Part shown: piece by piece, positions 30,116 through 35,495 of the stretch
Position numbering within the stretch: the stretch's first letter is position 1
Layout: each line of letters begins with the position of its first letter
From: Oscillibacter sp. CAG:241
GTDB taxonomy: Bacteria; Bacillota; Clostridia; Oscillospirales; Oscillospiraceae
Length of the DNA stretch: 35,495 nt
Direction: 5' to 3'
Assembly: GCA_000435975.1 (NCBI GenBank)
Contig: FR884138.1
Span: 1 to 35,495 of the forward strand
Position numbers and translations under genes: made by a program
The notes under the pieces: model-generated
The model's database searches: none
What the model was told of the DNA's origin: nothing
Seen by the model: the letters and a program-made list of their open reading frames with translations, nothing else

Positions 30116-32266
30116 ATGTCTACCATCATTACCCACCGGCAGTTCCCCCACTACCACAAGTACACCATGGACCTGGCGGGCCGCCCCCTGACCCTGGAGG
30201 TCGGAAAGCTGGCGGAGCTGGCCAACGCCGCCGTCATGGTCACCTATGGCGAGACCAGTGTGCTGTGCTGCGTCACCGCCGCCGCCCGTCCCCGGGACGG
30301 CATCGACTTCTTCCCCCTGAGCGTGGACTTCGAGGAAAAGCTATACGCTGTGGGCCGCATCCCCGGCAGCTTCAACCGCCGGGAGGGCCGCCCCGGCGAG
30401 AAGGGCGTTCTGACCTCCCGCGTCATCGATCGCCCCATCCGCCCCCTGTTCCCTCACGACTTCCGCAACGACGTGTCCGTTATGTGCACCGTCATGAGCG
30501 TGGACCACGACTGCTCCCCCGAGATCTGCGGCCTCATCGGCACCTCCGCCGCCCTGGCCATCTCCGACATTCCCTGGAACGGCCCCGTGGGCGCTCTGAA
30601 GGTGGGCCTGGTGGACGGGAAGCTGGTGTTCAATCCCACCAGCGAGCAGCGCAAGGTCAGCGATCTGGACGTGACCGTTGTGTCCACCGGCAAGAAGGTG
30701 GTCATGATCGAGGCCGGCGCCAACCAGGTGCCCAACGACGTGATGTTCGAGGCCATCCGCATGGCCCATGAGGAAAATCAGAAGCAGGTGGCCCTGATCA
30801 ACCAGATGGTCTCCGAGATCGGCAAGCCCAAGTTTGACTATCCCCACGCCGACTTTGACGATGAACTGTTTGAGAAGATCGTGAACGCCACCATGGACGA
30901 GGCCAAGGCCGCCATGGATACCGACGATAAGAACGTCCGGGAGGCCCGCTGGAACCAGCTCATCGAAAAGTGGCACCAGCTGTTCCTGGAGGACTATCCC
31001 GAGATGGATAAGTACCTGGAGGAGATCACCTATAAGTTCCAGAAGAAGATCGTCAAGGCCTGGCTGCTGGAGGGCCACCGGGTGGATGGCCGCCAGAGAA
31101 ACGAGATCCGGCCCCTGGCCGCCGAGGTGGGCGTGCTGCCCCGGGTCCACGGCTCCGGCCTGTTTACCCGGGGTCAGACCCAGGTGCTGAGCGTGGCCAC
31201 CCTGGATACCCTGTCCGCCAACCAGAAGCTGGACACCATCTGGGAGGAAACCGAGAAGCGGTATATGCACCACTATAACTTCCCCGGCTACTCCGTGGGC
31301 GAGGCCAAGCCTGCCCGCAGCCCCGGCCGCCGGGAGATCGGCCACGGTGCTCTGGCAGAGCGAGCCCTGCTGCCGGTGATCCCCCCGGTGGAGGAGTTCC
31401 CCTATGCCATCCGCGTGGTGTCTGAGGTGGTGTCCTCCAACGGCTCCACGTCCCAGGGCTCCATCTGCGGCAGCACCCTGGCCCTGATGGACGCCGGCGT
31501 GCCCATTTCCGCCCCGGTGGCCGGCATCTCCTGCGGCCTGATCCAGGACGACGACGGCTCCTTCACCACCTTCATCGACATTCAGGGCGTGGAGGACTTC
31601 CACGGCGAGATGGACTTTAAGGTGGCCGGCACCAAGAAGGGCATCACCGCCATCCAGATGGACCTGAAGAACGACGGCCTGACCATGGAGATCATCAAGA
31701 ATGCTCTGGACATCACCTACGACGCCCGGTGCCAGATCCTGGACCAGATCATGCTGCCCTGTATCGCCGAGCCCCGGCCCGAGGTCAGCAAGTACGCCCC
31801 CAAGATGATCACCCTGCACATCGACCCCGACAAGATCCGGGAGGTCATCGGCAAGGGCGGCAGCGTCATCCAGAAGATCGTGGCCGAGTCCGGCGCCAAG
31901 ATCGACATCGACGACGACGGCACCATCCACATTGCCTCCCCCGACGCCGACAGCTGCGCTATCGCCAAGAAGTGCATTGACGACATCGTGTTCGTGCCCG
32001 AGGTGGGCCAGCTGTACTATGGCCGCGTGGTGCGCCTGATGACCTTCGGCGCCTTCGTGGAGCTGGCTCCCGGCAAGGACGGCCTGGTTCACATCTCCAA
32101 GCTGGCCGACAAGCGCATCGAGAAGGTGGAGGACGCCTGCAAGGTGGGCGACATGATGTGGGTCAAGGTCACCGAGATCGACGAGAAGGGCCGCGTGAAC
32201 CTGAGCCACAAGGACGCCATGAAGGAGATCCGGGCCAAGGAGGCCGCCGGCGAGATCATCAAGTAA
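30116..32266 (+). CDS. pnp: Polyribonucleotide nucleotidyltransferase (PNPase)
   Basis: Predicted 716 residues, the standard PNPase length. PNPase degrades RNA 3' to 5' by phosphorolysis. Domains in order: first RNase PH core (about 10-145), alpha-helical linker (about 240-330), second catalytic RNase PH core (about 335-560, with FTRGQTQVLSVATL and SDGST-like SSNGSTSQGSICGSTLALMDAGVP), KH domain with G579-KGG, and S1 domain from about 631 (GQLYYGRVVRLMTFGAFVELAPGKDGLVHIS). In the usual SDGSSS motif the Asp is Asn here (S-N-G-S-T-S). ATG 30116 follows AAAAGGAGCC. A terminator follows at 32303. Confidence 0.97.
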   Translation: MSTIITHRQFPHYHKYTMDLAGRPLTLEVGKLAELANAAVMVTYGETSVLCCVTAAARPRDGIDFFPLSVDFEEKLYAVGRIPGSFNRREGRPGEKGVLTSRVIDRPIRPLFPHDFRNDVSVMCTVMSVDHDCSPEICGLIGTSAALAISDIPWNGPVGALKVGLVDGKLVFNPTSEQRKVSDLDVTVVSTGKKVVMIEAGANQVPNDVMFEAIRMAHEENQKQVALINQMVSEIGKPKFDYPHADFDDELFEKIVNATMDEAKAAMDTDDKNVREARWNQLIEKWHQLFLEDYPEMDKYLEEITYKFQKKIVKAWLLEGHRVDGRQRNEIRPLAAEVGVLPRVHGSGLFTRGQTQVLSVATLDTLSANQKLDTIWEETEKRYMHHYNFPGYSVGEAKPARSPGRREIGHGALAERALLPVIPPVEEFPYAIRVVSEVVSSNGSTSQGSICGSTLALMDAGVPISAPVAGISCGLIQDDDGSFTTFIDIQGVEDFHGEMDFKVAGTKKGITAIQMDLKNDGLTMEIIKNALDITYDARCQILDQIMLPCIAEPRPEVSKYAPKMITLHIDPDKIREVIGKGGSVIQKIVAESGAKIDIDDDGTIHIASPDADSCAIAKKCIDDIVFVPEVGQLYYGRVVRLMTFGAFVELAPGKDGLVHISKLADKRIEKVEDACKVGDMMWVKVTEIDEKGRVNLSHKDAMKEIRAKEAAGEIIK

Positions 32267-32302
32267 ATAACTGGAAAGTGGCTGCATAGTCACATGTATA
32301 TA

Positions 32303-32350
32303 CACCCACCGATTCCATCCATTGGAATCGGTGGGTGCTGCTTTATTTTT
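32303..32350 (+). terminator. Intrinsic terminator of pnp
   Basis: CACCCACCGATTCC and GGAATCGGTGGGTG form a perfect 14-pair stem with a seven-base loop, followed by CTGCTTTATTTTT. Confidence 0.92.
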
Positions 32351-32463
32351 CGATAAGCAGACATAATTGAACGGGCTGTGCACGTGCGAAGGACAGGCGG
32401 ATGGCATACATGCCACAATATATGGCTGCATCAAGATAAAATCGCACAATATGTTATAAAAAA

Positions 32464-32520
32464 AGAATTTATAAAAATTCTATGTCGTCCATTGAAAAAC
32501 AGAAAGAAGTGTGTTAAAAT
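32464..32520 (+). promoter_or_regulatory. Promoter and upstream palindrome of the TetR-exonuclease operon
   Basis: TTGAAA (32492-32497), 17-base spacer, TAAAAT (32515-32520). Upstream, AGAATTT/AAATTCT (32464-32481) is a perfect seven-pair palindrome. Downstream in the leader, TGAG-T-AGGG and CCCT-AAC-CTCA (32527-32552) could form a hairpin. The whole 32351-32610 stretch is unusually AT-rich for this window and contains no convincing small gene. Either palindrome could be the operator of the TetR protein. Confidence 0.65.
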
Positions 32521-32625
32521 ACTAACTGAGTAGGGAGCAGCCCTAACCTCAATACAGTATATGCGCATAAATAATATACAATAGCAGGACGGAAACAAAC
32601 ACCAACCGACATGAAGGAGGACACT

Positions 32626-33348
32626 ATGCCGAGAGGAGCACAGCCCAAGATCGCCGAGCGGGAAAGCCGGATGATCTATGCGGCCATCAAACTGTTTTTG
32701 GAAAACGGGTATGAGCAGACGACTACCGTAGCCATAGCGCAGGCAGCCGGTATGTCGTCATCTGCATTTTTTGCGGTATTTGCCAACAAGGAGGCACTGC
32801 TGCTGAAGCTGACCAAGTGGATGTATGAAAAGCAGTTTGCCATTACCGCTCGGCTGCTGGGCGAGGGCTATGAGCCTGAAATGTTTTACGCCGTGGAGCC
32901 GTCGATCCAGATGTATATCGCCGAGAAGTCCGAGGCCCTGCGGGAGCTGTATGTCTCCTCCTATTCCTATGCAGCCACGGCCAACTACATCCATCAGATG
33001 GCAACGGATAAGCTGGTGGAGCTGTTCGGCGCGGCGCATCCCCAGTATACCCGGCAGGATTTTTATGAGCTGGAGCTGGCTACCTCCGGTATGGTGCGCA
33101 GCTTTATGGCCCGGAAGTGCGACCGGAATTTCACCATGGAGCAGAAGCTGCGCCGGTTCCTGTCCTGCAGCATGACCATCTACGGCGTGGCGGAGGAGAA
33201 GCAGCAGCAGGTCATCGACCGGGTGCTGGAGATGGACCTGAAGTCCGTGGCGGACCAGTTGGTGGCAGATGCCATCCACCAGGCTGATGAGCAGTACCAG
33301 GAGGCTGAGCGCAAGGGCAAGGCCATTGAAGCTGCCAGAAATGGCTGA
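32626..33348 (+). CDS. TetR/AcrR-family regulator
   Basis: Predicted 240 residues. The TetR DNA-binding domain is clear at the N-terminus: ERESRMIYAAIKLFLENGYEQTTTVAIAQAAGMSSSAFFAVFANKEALLLKLTKW (helix-turn-helix about 33-52). The rest is a helical ligand domain with no recognisable subfamily signature. ATG 32626 sits six bases after AAGGAGG; the upstream ATG 32611 would cover that site. TetR proteins usually repress a nearby transporter or enzyme, but here the next gene is an exonuclease, and the two overlap by eight bases. Confidence 0.92.
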   Translation: MPRGAQPKIAERESRMIYAAIKLFLENGYEQTTTVAIAQAAGMSSSAFFAVFANKEALLLKLTKWMYEKQFAITARLLGEGYEPEMFYAVEPSIQMYIAEKSEALRELYVSSYSYAATANYIHQMATDKLVELFGAAHPQYTRQDFYELELATSGMVRSFMARKCDRNFTMEQKLRRFLSCSMTIYGVAEEKQQQVIDRVLEMDLKSVADQLVADAIHQADEQYQEAERKGKAIEAARNG

Positions 33349-34231
33349 ATTTTCGTATATCGTCCTGGACCTGGAGTGGAACCAGCCTCTGGACCGGGAC
33401 AGCACCATCCGGGAGCCGTTTTTCTTCGACTCGGAGATCATCGAAATCGGGGCCCTGCGGCTGGATGAGCAGTTCCGGGAAACCGGCAGCTTCAAGACGT
33501 TTATCCGTCCCCGGTTTTACCCGCACATGAACGGGGATGTGGTGCGTCTGACAAAGATACGCGCCCAGGACCTGGAAAACGCTCCGGAATTTCCCCGGGC
33601 CTATGCAGATTTTACCCAGTGGTGCGGCGAGGATTGCTGCCTGTGTACCTGGGGACCGGACGACATTCCGGTGCTGATGGACAACCTGCTGATGCACGGA
33701 ATGGATGCGGAGATGCCGTGCTGCTACGATTTGCAGCGGATCTTCGGCCACGAGATCATGCGGGACGACCGACAATGCTCCCTGGAACGGGCTATGGAGC
33801 TGCTGCACCTGACGCCGGACCGGGCCCACGATGCCCTGAACGATGCACGAAACACCGTGCAGATCTGCGGAAAGATGGACCTGGACGGGTGCATGGATGA
33901 GTACCGCCTGCGCTATGTGGGCTATCCCCAGGACCGGAGGGCCGGGCTGGTGCAGGGGCGTGAATACGCGTCTCTGGCGGAGGCGCAGGCGGACCCGGCG
34001 CTGACGGAGGCGGCATGCCCCTATTGCGGCGAGACAGTAACGCTGGGCCAGTGGGCCCGGAAGGACCCCAGGACGCTGCTGGCCTATGGCCGGTGCAGCC
34101 AGGAGGACGAGCTGTGCGCCGTGTGCCTGCACAGCCGGACGGCCAAGGGCGTGCGCCTGGGGCGCACGGTGTTCGAGATGAACGACGACCTGTGGGACAC
34201 CTATCAGACCTGCCTGGAACGGCAGAAATAA
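33341..34231 (+). CDS. DEDDh-family 3'-5' exonuclease with Cys4 tail
   Basis: Predicted 296 residues. The Exo I motif is D10-L-E12 in IVLDLEWNQP, Exo II lies at D107/D108 in WGPDDIPVL, and Exo III is H163-DALND168 in RAHDALNDARNT, the pattern of KapD/ExoX-type DEDDh nucleases acting on RNA or DNA ends. The C-terminal part holds C226-x2-C229 and C259-x2-C262, a probable zinc-binding module not found in the simple KapD proteins. ATG 33341 overlaps the TetR stop; no strong ribosome site is seen, so it is expected to be translated by coupling. Substrate is unknown. Confidence 0.88.
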   Translation: MAEFSYIVLDLEWNQPLDRDSTIREPFFFDSEIIEIGALRLDEQFRETGSFKTFIRPRFYPHMNGDVVRLTKIRAQDLENAPEFPRAYADFTQWCGEDCCLCTWGPDDIPVLMDNLLMHGMDAEMPCCYDLQRIFGHEIMRDDRQCSLERAMELLHLTPDRAHDALNDARNTVQICGKMDLDGCMDEYRLRYVGYPQDRRAGLVQGREYASLAEAQADPALTEAACPYCGETVTLGQWARKDPRTLLAYGRCSQEDELCAVCLHSRTAKGVRLGRTVFEMNDDLWDTYQTCLERQK

Positions 34232-34243
34232 ATGAAACAGGCA

Positions 34244-34276
34244 AACAGGCCCCGGCGCGGTGCGCCGGGGTCTGTT
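34244..34276. terminator. Terminator between the exonuclease and the P-type ATPase
   Basis: AACAGGCCCCGGCGC and GCGCCGGGGTCTGTT form a 15-pair stem (one G-U) with a three-base loop, between convergent genes. Confidence 0.8.
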
Positions 34277-34284
34277 CTGTCTGT

Positions 34285-35495
34285 TTATCGGGCGCGGCGG
34301 CGCTGGATGAACTTCACCAGCTCCACCACGGGAATCACCAGCACGGCCAGGGCCAGGGCAATGCCGTATTCCGCCCAGCCCACGGGAGTAAAGCCGAAGG
34401 CGGCAGCAATGGGCGGCACCTCCAGCACCACGGTGGTCAGGACCAGGGAGCCCAGCATAGCGGCCCAGAGGACCCGGTTGTGGCCCCGGAGGGTGAACAC
34501 GCTGCGGCGCTGGGACCGCATGTTGAAGCTGTGGAAAATCTCGCACATGCTCATGGTCAAAAAGGCCATGGTCATGCCGTCCGGGGAGACGCCCCGGGGC
34601 ATTTCAAAATAGCCCACCTCCATACAGTGGCCGATGAGATAGGAGATCAGGGTGATAACGGTGATGAGCACTCCCTGATAGGCGATGTCGAAGCCCAGGC
34701 CGCCGGAAAACACGCCGTCCTTGGCAGAGCGGGGCGGGCGGTCCATAATGTCCGGCTCCGGGCGCTCCAGGCCCAGGGCCAGGGCCGGGAAGCAGTCGGT
34801 GATCAGGTTGATGAACAGCAGATGCACGGGATTCAGCAGGGTGAAGCCCAGCAGGGCGGCGGTGAACACCCCCAGCACCTCGCTCATGTTGCTGGCCAGC
34901 AGGAAGGCGATGGCCTTGCGGATGTTGTCGTAAATGCGGCGGCCCTCGGCCACGGCTCCCACGATGGTGGCAAAGTTGTCGTCGGAGAGGACCATGTCCG
35001 CCACGTTCTTGGTGACGTCGGTGCCGGTGATGCCCATGCCCACGCCGATATCGGCGGATTTGATGGACGGGGCGTCGTTGACGCCGTCGCCGGTCATGGC
35101 GGTAACAGCGCCCCGGCGGCGCCAGGCGGTGACGATGCGGACCTTGTGCTCCGGCTGGACCCGGGCATAGACACTGTAGCGGTCCACGGTCTGGGTCAGC
35201 TCCTCATCGCTGAGGGCGTCCAGGTCCGCGCCGGTAAGGGCCTGGGCGGGGTCCGTAAGAATGCCCAGCTGGCGGGCGATGGCCACGGCCGTGTCCTTGT
35301 GGTCGCCGGTGATCATCACCGGGCGGATGCCTGCCCGGCGGCACTGGGCGATGGCGTCCTTTACCTCGGGCCGCACCGGGTCCATCATGCCCGCCAGGCC
35401 GATGAAGCACAGGTCCTGCTCCAGGCTCCGGGGAGAGACGTCCTCCGGCAGGCCGCCGGGCCAGGGACGGCTGGCGGCTGCCAGCACCCGCAGGG
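34285..35495 (-). CDS. Ca2+-type (P2A) cation-transporting P-type ATPase, C-terminal part
   Basis: The gene runs off the right edge; about 403 residues of the C-terminal part are seen. P-type landmarks: PVMITGDHKDTAVAIARQLGI, the hinge motif MTGDGVNDAPSIKSADIGVGMGITGTDVTKNVADMVLSDDNF, then six membrane segments. SNMSEVLGVF and NLITDCFPALALGLERPEPDIMDRPPR closely match the SERCA-like subfamily (M5 and M6, with Asn and Asp of the calcium site). The DKTGT phosphorylation loop and M4 lie outside the window. Likely role: ATP-driven Ca2+ export across the plasma membrane. Specificity for Ca2+ over Mn2+ cannot be judged from this part alone. Confidence 0.92.
   Translation of the reverse strand, partial: LRVLAAASRPWPGGLPEDVSPRSLEQDLCFIGLAGMMDPVRPEVKDAIAQCRRAGIRPVMITGDHKDTAVAIARQLGILTDPAQALTGADLDALSDEELTQTVDRYSVYARVQPEHKVRIVTAWRRRGAVTAMTGDGVNDAPSIKSADIGVGMGITGTDVTKNVADMVLSDDNFATIVGAVAEGRRIYDNIRKAIAFLLASNMSEVLGVFTAALLGFTLLNPVHLLFINLITDCFPALALGLERPEPDIMDRPPRSAKDGVFSGGLGFDIAYQGVLITVITLISYLIGHCMEVGYFEMPRGVSPDGMTMAFLTMSMCEIFHSFNMRSQRRSVFTLRGHNRVLWAAMLGSLVLTTVVLEVPPIAAAFGFTPVGWAEYGIALALAVLVIPVVELVKFIQRRRAR

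Noticed and set aside
1..35495. CRISPR arrays, tRNA or rRNA genes, transposases, prophage genes
   Set aside because: No regularly spaced repeats, no cloverleaf-like segments and no matching protein motifs were found in the intergenic stretches or coding regions.

Overview
The window looks like a chromosome segment of a GC-rich, spore-forming, low-pathogenicity-type Clostridia, most likely gut Oscillospiraceae (relatives of Flavonifractor, Oscillibacter or Intestinimonas). This rests on the sporulation genes spmA/spmB and spoIVFA/spoIVFB, AGGAGG-type ribosome binding sites, sigma-A promoters with 17-base spacers, rny, an FMN riboswitch in front of an ECF ribU, strong GC bias at third codon positions, and a rpsO-pnp pair. 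The assignment is an inference from gene content; no rRNA or tRNA gene is present to confirm it. There is no CRISPR array, prophage or transposase gene.

Layout. 1-1705: the frameshifted tail of a LysR regulator, then a DUF2156-GNAT fusion. 1706-1998: a hairpin-rich repeat (copy A). 1999-3585: ridA, spmB and spmA on the minus strand. 3671-4003: an AbrB-like regulator with its own promoter. 4048-6257: a nitroreductase and a 13-repeat Sel1 protein, minus strand. 6339-7083: radC. 7132-10728: a three-gene operon of a CAT/E2-fold acyltransferase-like protein, a long acyl-CoA synthetase-like ligase and a YheO-type PAS-HTH regulator. 10772-12413: rsmA and an XRE/DUF2975 pair, minus strand. 12531-13403: promoter, FMN riboswitch and ribU. 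13464-17424: a CNNM/CorC protein, rny and an amidase, minus strand. 17476-23176: a second copy of the hairpin repeat (copy B), then a plus-strand run rlmI-like, ymdB, YbaK-like, SbcD/YhaO-like, asparaginase and folD-like. 23229-26104: trxA, then a coupled sporulation operon spoIVFA-spoIVFB followed by two related small membrane proteins. 26163-29504: a decayed S8 subtilase. 29519-32266: rpsO and pnp with structured leaders. 32492-34231: a TetR regulator overlapping a DEDDh exonuclease. 34285-35495: the C-terminal part of a Ca2+-type P-ATPase.

How it fits together. Much of the window is housekeeping RNA metabolism (rny, ymdB, pnp, rpsO, rsmA, rlmI) mixed with sporulation functions. The points most worth following are: (1) two copies of an approximately 170-base element with three hairpins whose arms differ by compensatory changes; (2) a small acyl-activation/acyl-transfer operon with its own PAS-HTH regulator, in which the acyltransferase-like protein has lost the catalytic His of the usual HxxxDG motif; (3) two homologous membrane proteins of unknown function coupled to the pro-sigma-K protease genes; (4) a subtilase that has lost its signal peptide, its catalytic Ser region and, through one amber codon, its C-terminal anchor, yet keeps a long open frame; (5) a 60-base near-perfect inverted repeat in the pnp leader. 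None of these can be proved a new system from sequence alone.
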